Source: JAIVHA01 sp965367295 (GTDB lineage Bacteria; Pseudomonadota; Gammaproteobacteria; DSM-19610). Taken from it: a stretch of DNA of 41,050 nucleotides. The DNA is taken from positions 1-41,050 of the forward strand of contig CBDUHN010000032.1 of the NCBI GenBank assembly GCA_965367295.1. The letters are read 5' to 3'. The translations under genes and the position numbers were made by a program. Numbering within the stretch: position 1 is the first letter of the stretch; each line of letters begins with the position of its first letter. Positions 1 to 8,484 of the stretch are shown one piece after another. Below the pieces are notes generated by a model. That model was not told the origin of the DNA, did not search any database, and worked only from the letters and a program-made list of their open reading frames with translations.

Positions 1-713
1 GCAACGGCCACCAGGCCCAGCAGACCGGAACCGAACAGCCATACCGCTGCCGGCACGGGTACAGTGGGGATGGTTTGAATAACCACTCCCACCGTATTAC
101 CGCCGGTAAATTTTTTCTGGATCCAGGCGCTTTCACCCTGCGTCGTGCTGACCGCCTCGAGATTATTCTGCAGTGTAAGATTGATATGGGTAAGCTGGGT
201 TGCCGACCACATCCCGGAAAGGAAGTCGAAACCGGCGGTTCCAAACCAGTTGTTGGCGGTCGCACTGCCCTTGATGGTCAGATCACCGGAAACCGCCATA
301 TTCTGAATTTCAAATTGGTTGATATCATATAGATTGAATGCAGACAGCCAGCCACTGATGCCCACCCGATCGGCGCCGGCGCTCATCTGGTAATCACCGC
401 GCTCACTCACGTCAATGGAGGCCAACTCGAAACCGGCCTTGGCCCGCACCTGGATGCTGCCCGTAGCATTGAACAGCACAGAGCCCTGGGTGTTGGTGGA
501 TTCCGCCCGGATTCCAGTGGGCACGGCAAAGATGCTGTCACCCACTACCGTCAGCGAACCGTATTCTTGTAAACCGGGATCTGCGTCATCATAAATGAAA
601 TCCACCGTGGCGCCGGAAACCGTCACCAGCGCTGCGGGTGCCCCCATGGACAGCAACAACCCGAATACGCCAAGGCCCGCCGGGAGAGCCCAGACTTTGC
701 GTTGCACACTCAT
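1..713 (-). CDS. Secreted protein with PEP-CTERM-like sorting tail (3' end outside window)
   Basis: This reading frame runs from an ATG at 711-713 off the left edge, 237 codons seen. A strong GGAGGAG ribosome site lies just upstream of the ATG. The N-terminus is a signal peptide (MSVQRKVW, then a hydrophobic stretch ending near GAPAALV). The middle is a Gly/Thr/Asn-rich, probably beta-strand region with no recognised domain. The last visible residues read VPVPAAVWLFGSGLLGL, which is the form of the PEP-CTERM sorting signal (Pro-rich turn plus one membrane helix); the basic tail expected after it falls outside the window. Proteins with this tail are known to be processed by an exosortase and sent to the surface or extracellular matrix. 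No exosortase is in the window. Function beyond surface targeting is unknown. A sigma-54-like promoter lies about 100 bp upstream. Confidence 0.8.
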   Translation of the reverse strand, partial: MSVQRKVWALPAGLGVFGLLLSMGAPAALVTVSGATVDFIYDDADPGLQEYGSLTVVGDSIFAVPTGIRAESTNTQGSVLFNATGSIQVRAKAGFELASIDVSERGDYQMSAGADRVGISGWLSAFNLYDINQFEIQNMAVSGDLTIKGSATANNWFGTAGFDFLSGMWSATQLTHINLTLQNNLEAVSTTQGESAWIQKKFTGGNTVGVVIQTIPTVPVPAAVWLFGSGLLGLVAV

Positions 714-1008
714 TATTCTCCTCCAACACCAATTCTGGCTTTTGTCTTGTTGTTTGTGCTGTGCGGGCGCGACTTGAACGACCCGGCTTTTCTTCATTAG
801 TTTTGTTTATTTACTGCAAGAATCGCGCCCGTCTTGCTAATTGATTGATCTTTAATGCCATGATCGTAATATTGTCGAAATTAGTAAAAAATATCGACTA
901 TCCCTGGACATTCGGACTCAATAACTTTATTAATAAAGTCAGCCACCTACCATCCACCATCGCACTTCTGCCCCAGCCATCGAACCGTAAACTTTATCGA
1001 CACCTCCG
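714..1008. other. AT-rich intergenic region with two dyads
   Basis: No gene is visible between the exporter stop and the PEP-CTERM-like start. It is clearly more AT-rich than its surroundings. It holds the sigma-54-like site (815-830), a perfect 16-bp palindrome ACTTTATTAATAAAGT at 924-939, and a spaced inverted repeat GTCGA (874-878) / TCGAC (894-898). The palindrome may act as part of a terminator for the exporter gene or as an upstream activator site; the sequence does not decide between these. Confidence 0.5.
815..830 (-). promoter_or_regulatory. Candidate sigma-54 (RpoN) promoter for the PEP-CTERM-like gene
   Basis: Read on the minus strand the site is GGGCGCGATTCTTGCA, against the consensus TGGCACG-N4-TTGCA. 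The invariant GG and GC are 10 nt apart as required for the -24/-12 elements, and only two of the twelve specified bases differ. Transcription would start near 803, giving a leader of about 90 nt. The region upstream is AT-rich and contains dyads that could bind an activator or IHF. Read by eye only, with no scoring matrix applied. Confidence 0.5.
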
Positions 1009-1800
1009 TCATACAACCAACATCCGCAACCCGGTCACGAGCAATATCACGCCAAAGAGTCGCTGCAGCCCGGCGCGCGGCAGGGAGTGCGCCCAGGCCG
1101 CCCCCAACGGAGCCGCCAGTACGCTGGTGACGACAATGCCGATCACCGGAGGCCAGTACAAAAAACCGGCTGACCCCGGCGGCAGGGAGGCAAGACCCCA
1201 TCCCGCCACCAGGAACCCCATTGCACCGGCCAGTGCAATGGGAAACCCTGCGGCCGCGGCCGTACCCACCGCCTGGCGGATCTCAACACCGTGCCAGCGC
1301 AGGAAAGGCACCGTAAGCGTGCCGCCGCCAATGCCCAGCAACGCGGAAAATCCGCCAATGACCCCGCCCGCACACCACAACCGTAGCCGCCCCGGCCGCC
1401 GGGCCTGCGCCAGGGCACGCAGGCCAAATAACAGCTGCAACGCCACACCACAGGCAAACAGGCCAAACAGGGTGCGTAATTGCTGGTTTTCCAGGCTCTG
1501 CGCCAGCCACACACCCGCAGCCGCACCCAGCAATATGCCCGGCGTCATTCTCCGCACCAGATCCCAGCGCACACCGCCCCGCAGATGATGGGCGCGGATC
1601 GAGGCAAGCGATGTCGGCACAATGGTCGCCAGGGAACTACCCACCGCCAGTTGCATCTGGTATTCGACCGGCAAGCCCTGCTGCACAAACAACCAGGCCA
1701 ATGCCGGCACGATCACCAGCCCGCCACCAATCCCCAGCAGACCGGCCAGCACACCCGCTATGGCACCCAGCCCCAGGTAATACGGAAGATATTCCCACAT
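1009..1800 (-). CDS. TSUP family membrane transporter (sulfite exporter TauE/SafE type)
   Basis: A 263-residue polytopic membrane protein with about eight hydrophobic segments in two halves. Each half carries a Gly-rich stretch of the family type: LAGLLGIGGGLVIVPAL near the N-terminus and SALLGIGGGTLTVPFL in the middle. TSUP proteins move small sulfur-containing or organic anions across the inner membrane; the substrate cannot be told from sequence. Length is normal for the family. It stands alone, about 295 bp upstream of the PEP-CTERM-like gene on the same strand, so co-transcription is possible but not shown. Confidence 0.85.
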   Translation of the reverse strand: MWEYLPYYLGLGAIAGVLAGLLGIGGGLVIVPALAWLFVQQGLPVEYQMQLAVGSSLATIVPTSLASIRAHHLRGGVRWDLVRRMTPGILLGAAAGVWLAQSLENQQLRTLFGLFACGVALQLLFGLRALAQARRPGRLRLWCAGGVIGGFSALLGIGGGTLTVPFLRWHGVEIRQAVGTAAAAGFPIALAGAMGFLVAGWGLASLPPGSAGFLYWPPVIGIVVTSVLAAPLGAAWAHSLPRAGLQRLFGVILLVTGLRMLVV

Positions 1801-1984
1801 GATTCAGACCCGTCGTAGCCAGCAGTGAAACAATACCCGGCCCACGAAAACCCGGTATCTACAGGGCAAATCTCGTTCCAGCGCTGACGATCCGGAAATG
1901 AGTACCACGTTTATTCAGGATGACCGCAACAAAAATATTTGGACTGCCGGTAGGGCGCCCATCACCTGCTCACATCATGACATG

Positions 1985-1990
1985 TATACT
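1985..1990 (+). promoter_or_regulatory. Possible -10 element before slt
   Basis: TATACT lies 40 nt before the preferred slt start. The -35 region at 17-bp spacing (TCACCT, 1962-1967) is poor. A promoter here would leave the longer 1898 start outside the transcript, which agrees with the 2030 start, but the call is weak. Confidence 0.3.
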
Positions 1991-2029
1991 GGCGAAGTGA
2001 TCATCAAGGTGTTCCCCACCCGTATTGCA

Positions 2030-3973
2030 ATGCCCGAATTGCTGCGCATCCTGTTACTCGGTATGGCCATCTGCGTCACCACCGCACCCGTCGCCGGCTA
2101 CGGTTCGACACAGGATCCCCTTGCCCACCAGCGCGACCTCTTTATCGAGGCGCGCAGCGCACTCAATCGCGGCAAACGCGAGCAGTTCCGCCAGTTGGCA
2201 GCCAGGATTCCCGACTACCCGCTACAACCCTACCTGCAATACTGGGAGCTGCGCCGTTATCTCAGCACCCAGGACAACGATGCCATCCGTAATTTTCTAC
2301 GGGCCTACCCCAACACCCCTCTGAGTGACCGTCTGCGTACCGCCTGGCTCTACCAGCTGGCGCAGCAAAAACACTGGAAGAGCTTCCTTGAATTCTACCA
2401 GGCGCCCCAGAACATCGAACTGCAATGTTATGCCCTGCAGGCCCAACTCAAGACGGCACACCCCGAAGGCCTGCTGGATCAGGCCCGGCTGCTGTGGCGC
2501 GTCGGTCATTCCCAACCCGCCGCCTGCGACCCCGTGTTCGACGTGCTGTATGCCAGCCCGCGCATGACCAGCAGCCTGATCTGGGAGCGCATACGACTGG
2601 CCATCGATAACGGCAAGCTTGACCTGGCCGCCTTCCTCGCCAAAAAACTCTCCGCCGAAGACCGTCAGTGGGTGCAGTACTGGAGCGACATGTACCGGCG
2701 TCCGGCCCAGATGCTGGCCGACGATGCCCTGCGGGCCGATGCGCCCATTGTGCGCGAAATCATCCTGCACGGTCTGGTGCGCCTGGCGCGCCACCACCCC
2801 GACCAGGCCTGGGAGCGGTGGGATCAACTGCATGACCGCTATGCCTTTGATGCCACGCAGGCGGCACAGGCCCTGCGCAACATGGCCCTGTCCGCCGCCT
2901 ATGACCATCACCCCAAGGCCCTGGAATGGCTGGCACGGGTACCGGAAATCGCCGCCGATGACCGGGTACTGCAATGGCGCATCCGTTCCGCGCTGCCGGG
3001 CGGGGCATGGCAGGACATCCTCGACGCCACCGCCGCACTGTCCGAGACGGAGCGCAACAAATCCGAATGGCGCTACTGGCGCGCCCAGGCCCTGTATGCC
3101 CAGGGTGACCGTCTCGAGGCCATGCAGCTGTTCGGGGAGCTGGCCAGGGAACGGGATTATCACGGCTTCCTGGCGGCGGATTTTCTCGGCTGGCAGTACG
3201 CCATGAATCACGAAGCCATCCAGGCAAGCGAGGACGAACTCGACCAGATCGAACAGCAACCGGCAATCCTGCGCGCCCGCGAACTCTACCGCGCCGGGCT
3301 CAACACCGACGCCCGGCGCGAGTGGTATGCACTCACCAAAACCCTGAGCCAGCGCGAGTTACTGCTGGCCGCCCGCCTGGCCCAGCGCTGGGGCTGGCAT
3401 GACCGCGCCATCATCACCGTCGCCAAGGCGGATCACTACTCCGACCTCGACCTGCGCTTCCCGCTGCTGTACGAAAAACAGGTGCTCAACACCGCCCACC
3501 AACAGCATCTCGATCCGGCGCTGATCTTCGGCGTCATTCGCCAGGAAAGCGCCTTCATGCGCGACGCCCGCTCCTCCGCCGGCGCGCTGGGCCTGATGCA
3601 GCTGATGCCCAGCACCGGCCGCACCACCGCCCGCCAGGAACGTATCCGCCTGCCCAATACCCAGGCACTACTGGAATCGGACAAGAACATCCTCATCGGC
3701 AGTGCCTACCTGCGTCGCATGCTCGACGAGTTCGATCACAATGCCGCACTGGCCACCGCCGCCTACAACGCCGGACCGCACCGCGTGAAGCGCTGGCGAC
3801 CCGAAGAGGAGCAGGATGCCGCGGTGTGGATTGACCGCATCCCCTTCAATGAAACCCGCAACTACGTACGCAATGTGCTGGCCTACTCGGCGATCTTTGA
3901 ATATCGCCTGCAGCGCCCGGTCACCCGCCTGAAGGATCGCCTGCCGGCGGTGCAACACCAGCAGACACCTTGA
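2030..3973 (+). CDS. slt: Soluble lytic murein transglycosylase (Slt70 type)
   Basis: Periplasmic enzyme that cleaves glycan strands of peptidoglycan to 1,6-anhydromuramyl products. The frame is open from 1898, but I prefer the ATG at 2030: it begins with a clear signal peptide (MPELLRILLLGMAICVTTAPVAG) and gives 647 residues, close to the 645 of the E. coli enzyme. A long helical superhelix region (about residues 30-450) is followed by the SLT catalytic domain (about 485-620) with RQESAF, where E506 is the likely catalytic acid, then GALGLMQLMP and AAYNAGP. The next gene starts 61 nt downstream on the same strand. No strong ribosome site precedes 2030, so the start is not certain; 1982 is an alternative. 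Confidence 0.92.
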   Translation: MPELLRILLLGMAICVTTAPVAGYGSTQDPLAHQRDLFIEARSALNRGKREQFRQLAARIPDYPLQPYLQYWELRRYLSTQDNDAIRNFLRAYPNTPLSDRLRTAWLYQLAQQKHWKSFLEFYQAPQNIELQCYALQAQLKTAHPEGLLDQARLLWRVGHSQPAACDPVFDVLYASPRMTSSLIWERIRLAIDNGKLDLAAFLAKKLSAEDRQWVQYWSDMYRRPAQMLADDALRADAPIVREIILHGLVRLARHHPDQAWERWDQLHDRYAFDATQAAQALRNMALSAAYDHHPKALEWLARVPEIAADDRVLQWRIRSALPGGAWQDILDATAALSETERNKSEWRYWRAQALYAQGDRLEAMQLFGELARERDYHGFLAADFLGWQYAMNHEAIQASEDELDQIEQQPAILRARELYRAGLNTDARREWYALTKTLSQRELLLAARLAQRWGWHDRAIITVAKADHYSDLDLRFPLLYEKQVLNTAHQQHLDPALIFGVIRQESAFMRDARSSAGALGLMQLMPSTGRTTARQERIRLPNTQALLESDKNILIGSAYLRRMLDEFDHNAALATAAYNAGPHRVKRWRPEEEQDAAVWIDRIPFNETRNYVRNVLAYSAIFEYRLQRPVTRLKDRLPAVQHQQTP

Positions 3974-4034
3974 CCTTGCCGGAGGCTGACGCCACTATCT
4001 CCGACGACTTCAACCGCCCGAAGCAGCGAACCCC

Positions 4035-4997
4035 ATGGCAAAACAGAACAGTATCTTGATACTCGGCGGCAGTGGTTTTGTCGGCGGCCACCTGGCTAAC
4101 CGGCTCACCGAACAGGGCTGGCGGGTGCGCATTCCCGTGCGGCGCCGCGCCCGCGCCCGGCACCTGTTGGTGAATCCGTTGATCGAAGTGACTGAAACCG
4201 ACGTGCGCCAGTCCGGTAACCTGACAGCACTGCTCACAGGCTGTACCGCCGCCGTCAACCTGGTGGGCATTCTCAACGAACACCGCGCCGGCGATTTTCA
4301 GCGCGTCCACGTGGAACTGACCCGCGACCTGGTGCAGGCATGCAAACAGGCAGGCGTACCACGGCTGCTGCATATGAGCGCGCTGAATGCGGATGCCGCC
4401 CAAACCCGCAGCCGGTACCTGCGCACCAAGGGCGAAGCGGAGGCCCTGGTGCATGCTGAAGCCAATGCGCATTTCCAGGTGACCAGCCTGCGGCCCTCGG
4501 TGATCTTCGGCCCCGACGATAGCTTCTTCAACCGCTTCGCCGGGCTGCTGCAGCTCACGCCCATCGCCTTCCCCCTGGCCTGCCCCGATGCACGGTTTGC
4601 GCCGGTCTATGTGGGCGACGTGGTGGAGGCCTTTAGCCACTGTCTGGAGAATGAACATACTGCCGGCCTGCAGCTCGATCTCTGCGGACCCAGGGAATAC
4701 AGCCTGCGCCAACTGGTACAGTACACCGCCGCACAACTGGGGCTGTCGCGCATGATCATCGGCCTGCCTGATCTTGCATCACGCCTGCAGGCCCGAGCGC
4801 TGCAGCTGCTGCCCGGCAAGCCTTTTTCCATGGATAACTACTGGTCGCTACAGACCGACAGTGTCTGCAAGGACAACGGTTTTGCCCAGCTGGGCATTGC
4901 GCCACGCTCCCTGGAAGCCGTGGTTCCCGGCTACCTGGGACGCCAGCGCAGCCGCGACCTCTACCAGCAATACCGCAGCCAGGCACGGCGCTCCTGA
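4035..4997 (+). CDS. NAD(P)-binding epimerase-like protein (complex I NDUFA9 subfamily type)
   Basis: A 320-residue Rossmann-fold protein of the extended/atypical SDR class. The nucleotide-binding motif GGSGFVGGHLANRL sits at the N-terminus (residues 11-24), followed by a strand ending in VRIPVRR and a conserved NLVGIL segment. The body fits the group of NAD(P)H-binding proteins related to the mitochondrial complex I subunit NDUFA9; in bacteria their role is mostly unproven. It lies between slt and cca on the same strand, with 28 nt to the cca start, so the three may be co-transcribed. The link to respiration or quinones is only family knowledge; nothing in the neighbourhood supports it. Confidence 0.75.
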   Translation: MAKQNSILILGGSGFVGGHLANRLTEQGWRVRIPVRRRARARHLLVNPLIEVTETDVRQSGNLTALLTGCTAAVNLVGILNEHRAGDFQRVHVELTRDLVQACKQAGVPRLLHMSALNADAAQTRSRYLRTKGEAEALVHAEANAHFQVTSLRPSVIFGPDDSFFNRFAGLLQLTPIAFPLACPDARFAPVYVGDVVEAFSHCLENEHTAGLQLDLCGPREYSLRQLVQYTAAQLGLSRMIIGLPDLASRLQARALQLLPGKPFSMDNYWSLQTDSVCKDNGFAQLGIAPRSLEAVVPGYLGRQRSRDLYQQYRSQARRS

Positions 4998-5025
4998 ACC
5001 CGACAACCCTACCCGGATCGGTACT

Positions 5026-6186
5026 ATGGACATTTATCTTGTAGGCGGTGCGGTGCGCGACCAGATGCTGGATCTACCCGTCGTGGAACGCGACTGGGTA
5101 GTGGTCGGTGCCACACCAGAACAAATGATCGCGCTAGGCTATCGTCCGGTAGGCAAGGATTTCCCGGTCTTCCTGCACCCCGAAACCCGGGAGGAATATG
5201 CCCTGGCACGCACCGAGCGCAAGAGCGGCCATGGCTACAAGGGCTTTCAGGTGCACGCCAGCCCCGATGTCACCCTGGAACAGGACCTGTTACGCCGCGA
5301 TCTCACCATCAACGCCATGGCCCGGGATGCACAGGGCCGGCTCATCGACCCCTACGGCGGCGCAGAGGACCTGAACGATGGCGTGCTGCGCCACGTATCA
5401 CCGGCCTTCGCGGAAGACCCGGTACGCATCCTGCGCGTCGCCCGCTTTGCCGCCCGCTTCAGCATCTGGGGGTTTCATGTCGCCCACGGTACCAACGCCC
5501 TGATGCGCAAAATGGTACGGGATGGGGAGGTGGATTACCTGGTACCGGAGCGGGTCTGGGCGGAACTGGTCAAGGCCCTGCAGGCCGACCGGCCAGCGCA
5601 GTTCTTCAAGGTATTGCATGGCTGCGGTGCACTGGCCGTACTGTTCCCGGAGATCGAGCACCTGTATACCACCGATACCTCGGCCCACGGCAACGGCCCG
5701 CAGGAACCCGCCGCCTTCAAGACCCTCAACCGGGCTGGAGACCTGACGGGCCCCACCGAGATCCGCTTTGCCCTGCTCGCCCGTGCCCTGGCTGAAACGA
5801 TGGGTGGCGAAGCAGCCGCCGCGGCAATGGAGGCACTGTGCCAGCGTTGCAAGGCACCCACCGAATACCGTGAGCTGGCGCTGCTGGCAGCGCGCCAGGG
5901 TCAGGCATTCCAGGACAGCCTGGATCAGACCCCGGAGGAGATCATGGCGTTACTGGAGGCCAGCGACGCCCTGCGCCGCCCGGAACGTTTCAGCCAGGCA
6001 CTATTGGCCTGCCGCACTGCCCACGGCCTGCCCTACCCGCAGGAACCCTGGCTGAAGCAATGCCTGGAAGCGGCCAGCGGGATCAGTGCCGCAACACTGG
6101 TGGAGCAGGGATTACAGGGACCGGAAGTGGGCCGTGCCCTCGCCCAGCTGCGCATCCAGGCCATTGCTGCGGTAGCCAAACCCTAG
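5026..6186 (+). CDS. cca: CCA tRNA nucleotidyltransferase with degenerate HD domain
   Basis: Adds or repairs the 3'-CCA end of tRNA. The start at 5026 gives MDIYLVGGAVRD, matching the family N-terminus; the frame stays open upstream but overlaps the previous gene. Class II nucleotidyltransferase motifs are intact: LVGGAVRD (residues 5-12), ERDW with E21 and D23 as metal ligands, RRDLTINA, and EDPVRILRVARFAARF. The protein has 386 residues against 412 in E. coli. The C-terminal region aligns with the E. coli HD domain, but where E. coli has LCHDLGKG this protein reads LARALAET, and the HHGHG segment is missing. The phosphatase and phosphodiesterase activities of that domain are therefore probably lost while CCA addition is kept. 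Confidence 0.92.
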   Translation: MDIYLVGGAVRDQMLDLPVVERDWVVVGATPEQMIALGYRPVGKDFPVFLHPETREEYALARTERKSGHGYKGFQVHASPDVTLEQDLLRRDLTINAMARDAQGRLIDPYGGAEDLNDGVLRHVSPAFAEDPVRILRVARFAARFSIWGFHVAHGTNALMRKMVRDGEVDYLVPERVWAELVKALQADRPAQFFKVLHGCGALAVLFPEIEHLYTTDTSAHGNGPQEPAAFKTLNRAGDLTGPTEIRFALLARALAETMGGEAAAAAMEALCQRCKAPTEYRELALLAARQGQAFQDSLDQTPEEIMALLEASDALRRPERFSQALLACRTAHGLPYPQEPWLKQCLEAASGISAATLVEQGLQGPEVGRALAQLRIQAIAAVAKP

Positions 6187-6214
6187 GAACGCCCCGCGAC
6201 GAAGACACCCTCCT

Positions 6215-6240
6215 GCAGGTCCGAATGAATTCGGACCTAC
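6215..6240. repeat. REP-like palindrome, copy A
   Basis: Arms GCAGGTCCGAAT (6215-6226) and ATTCGGACCTAC (6229-6240) form an almost perfect hairpin with a 2-nt loop (one mismatch). It lies in the 60-bp gap between the convergent cca and uppP genes, where it could act as a two-way transcript end. Related copies are at 9260, 10218 and 10939. Confidence 0.75.
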
Positions 6241-6246
6241 GACTCG

Positions 6247-7047
6247 CTACCAGAACATCACCAGCAATACGGCACCCAACGCCAGCCGGTAGTACACGAA
6301 CGGCATAAAGCTGATGCGATCCAGCAGTTTCAAAAAGACGTGAATACACAGATAGGCACTGATGCCGGAAGCCAGCGCACCGAGCAGCAGCGAGATCCAG
6401 TCCACTCCCTCCCCCAGCTTGATGAGTTTCAGGCTTTCATAGCCGCCCGCCAGCACGATCACCGGGATCGACAACAAGAAGGAAAACCGCGCCGAGCCGG
6501 CCCGCGTCAGCCCCACCAGCAACGCCACGGTCATGGTAATACCGGAACGCGAGGTGCCGGGAATCAATGCCAATGCCTGGGCGCTACCGATGAGCAATAC
6601 GTCCAGCCAGTTGATGCTGTATTCATCGCGGCGGCGGGCACCCTGCTTGTCCGCCACCCCCAGCAGCAGGCCGAACAGCAGGGTGGTGCTGGCGATCACC
6701 AGCGGCGAGCGCAGGTAGAGCTCCACATAGTCGCTGAACAGTAGTCCGGCCAGTCCGGCGGGAATGGTGCCGAACAGCACCGCCCAGGCCAGTCGGCCAT
6801 CGGCGCTCACACCCTGTCCACGCAGGGAACCGAACCAGGCGATGGACATCTGCTGTACTTCACGGCGGAAATACCAGACCACCGCACTCAGGGTGCCCAT
6901 GTGCACCGCCACGTCGAAGGCCAGCCCCTGGTCCTGCCAGCCGGTGAGCACCGGCACCAGGATCAGGTGCGCGGAACTGGAAATGGGCAGGAATTCCGTC
7001 AGCCCCTGCACCAGGGCCAGTACCAGTATCTGTATGAGGTCCATCAA
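6247..7047 (-). CDS. uppP: Undecaprenyl-diphosphatase (BacA/UppP)
   Basis: Inner-membrane enzyme that dephosphorylates undecaprenyl diphosphate to recycle the lipid carrier for cell-wall and polysaccharide building; extra copies give bacitracin resistance. The protein has 266 residues, mostly membrane helices. Family motifs are present: LVQGLTEFLPISSSAHL (residues 13-29, including the active-site glutamate) and PGTSRSGIT in the middle. The ATG codons at 7045-7047 and 7042-7044 are adjacent, so the exact start may shift by one codon. It converges on cca and stands as its own unit. Confidence 0.95.
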   Translation of the reverse strand: MMDLIQILVLALVQGLTEFLPISSSAHLILVPVLTGWQDQGLAFDVAVHMGTLSAVVWYFRREVQQMSIAWFGSLRGQGVSADGRLAWAVLFGTIPAGLAGLLFSDYVELYLRSPLVIASTTLLFGLLLGVADKQGARRRDEYSINWLDVLLIGSAQALALIPGTSRSGITMTVALLVGLTRAGSARFSFLLSIPVIVLAGGYESLKLIKLGEGVDWISLLLGALASGISAYLCIHVFLKLLDRISFMPFVYYRLALGAVLLVMFW

Positions 7048-7165
7048 TGTTTTTTCTTGTTGGGTTATACGGGAAGGCGCGATCCGCTTCCCCGAAATGG
7101 AAAGATCACGCCCCTTTTCCTCAGGAAGAAGGGCGCGGTAACGCCAACCACCCCCCCCTCCCCAA

Positions 7166-7192
7166 CCCTCTCCCCTGAAATGAGGGAGAGGG
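7166..7192. repeat. Intergenic hairpin CCCTCTCCC / GGGAGAGGG
   Basis: A perfect 9-bp stem (7166-7174 with 7184-7192) and 9-nt loop lies just downstream of the methyltransferase stop and upstream of uppP. It has no run of T after it on either strand. It resembles the pyrimidine/purine-rich palindromic repeats often seen between genes in GC-rich proteobacteria; it could stop transcription or protect an mRNA end. Confidence 0.5.
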
Positions 7193-7233
7193 GGTTATTC
7201 ACTGCGCCCGCCATGAACCTGGCGCTATGCCAA

Positions 7234-8421
7234 CTACAGCCGGCCGCGCAGATCCTGCTGGCGAAAGCCCGGCAGTCCCGCCGCAATACCACGCCGCAGC
7301 GCCATGCATTTGAAGCGCTCACCCATCTCGCCCGGCATCAGCAGTTGCTTGGCCTGCTGCACCCGGGCGAGGTAACGTGGCGAACCATCCGGCTCCTGTG
7401 CCATCAATAGCCGGTCCAGCCCACAATCCAGCAGGAAATGCGCCTGGGTGGTAAAGCCTTCGAGGGTGAGCCCGGCTTCTGCCCCCGCTTCCGCCACCGA
7501 GGTGAAATCCACCCAACTGGTGATGTCCTGCAGACCGGGCAGGATCAGCGGGTCACCATGGGCGCGGTGGCGATAATGGCACATCAGTGTGCCGTCGGCA
7601 CGCTGCGGATGGTAGCGCTCGCTACGCGGCGAACCATAGTCGATCAGCAGCAACGTGCCCGCCTCCAGCACCTCCGCCACACTGCGCACCCAGGGTTGCA
7701 GCGTCGGGTCGCGCTCGGAACGATAACCGGGCGCCCAACGGTATGCCTGTGCCAGGGCAGCCACCACACTGGATAATTGATCATCGTTTGGTTCCCGCAG
7801 CAACCAGCCAAACCCGGCTTCAGCTTCCGTTACCCAGTACTCCTGCGTGTCCACACCGGTCCACTGAAAGCGCTGCACCGCACTGGCATCCAGCACCTCG
7901 TTACCCAGCATCACGCCACACAAGGAATCCGGCAGCGTATCCAGCCAATGGACCCGATCCAGCAACTGCGGCACAGCGACACCGATGGCCTCGCGCTGCC
8001 GTTGCACCAGCGCGGAGCTGCGCTCCAGGATGTAGTAGCGTTCCGGCAGACAGCCCTCTTGTTCGAGCTCCCGCAGCAGGTCGATGGCCAGGGCGCCACT
8101 GCCGGCGCCGAACTCCAGCACATCGCCACCGTCGAGTTCCTGCAGCACCGCCATGACGAAACGCGCCACACTGCGTCCGAACAACGACGTCAGTTCGGGT
8201 GCGGTGATGAAATCCCCGTCGGGGCCGAACTTGCGCAGACCGTTGCTGTAGTAGCCAAGACCCGGCGCATACAAGGCCTGTTCCATGAACTCGACGAAGG
8301 GAATCGCCCCTCCTTGTTGTGCCATACGGCCACGCAACAGCTCAACCAACGCCGCCTGTACGGCCTGCATGTCCGGCGAGGGCGCCGGCCAGTCGGACAG
8401 GTTTGCGTTTGGGTTCGGCAT
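7234..8421 (-). CDS. SAM-dependent methyltransferase, MidA/NDUFAF7 family
   Basis: A 395-residue class I methyltransferase. The SAM site motif VLEFGAGSGALAIDLL is near residue 100. The N-terminal segment IPFVEFMEQALYAPGLGYY and the FGPDGDFITAPELTSLFG stretch are hallmarks of the MidA family, whose eukaryotic member methylates an arginine of a complex I subunit. The bacterial substrate is unknown. I chose the ATG at 8419-8421 (MPNPNANL); a GTG at 8472 would add 17 residues but would run into the opposite-strand promoter region. It is divergent from the pteridine reductase gene. Confidence 0.85.
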   Translation of the reverse strand: MPNPNANLSDWPAPSPDMQAVQAALVELLRGRMAQQGGAIPFVEFMEQALYAPGLGYYSNGLRKFGPDGDFITAPELTSLFGRSVARFVMAVLQELDGGDVLEFGAGSGALAIDLLRELEQEGCLPERYYILERSSALVQRQREAIGVAVPQLLDRVHWLDTLPDSLCGVMLGNEVLDASAVQRFQWTGVDTQEYWVTEAEAGFGWLLREPNDDQLSSVVAALAQAYRWAPGYRSERDPTLQPWVRSVAEVLEAGTLLLIDYGSPRSERYHPQRADGTLMCHYRHRAHGDPLILPGLQDITSWVDFTSVAEAGAEAGLTLEGFTTQAHFLLDCGLDRLLMAQEPDGSPRYLARVQQAKQLLMPGEMGERFKCMALRRGIAAGLPGFRQQDLRGRL

Positions 8422-8443
8422 GGAAATGGTCTGTTGGTATAGT
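8415..8443 (+). promoter_or_regulatory. Candidate sigma-70 promoter for the pteridine reductase gene
   Basis: A -35 of TCGGCA (8415-8420) and a -10 of TATAGT (8438-8443) are separated by 17 bp. Matches are 4/6 and 5/6. Transcription would begin near 8450, about 35 nt before the start codon. It overlaps the beginning of the divergent methyltransferase gene. Confidence 0.4.
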
Positions 8444-8484
8444 GGCTGCCGGTACAGCGAACAGGGTTTCACCCGGGGTACAAC

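Noticed and set aside
845..1588. Long plus-strand open frame opposite the TauE/SafE gene
   Set aside because: Its product is low-complexity Pro/Arg/Thr-rich and mirrors a well-conserved membrane protein on the other strand.
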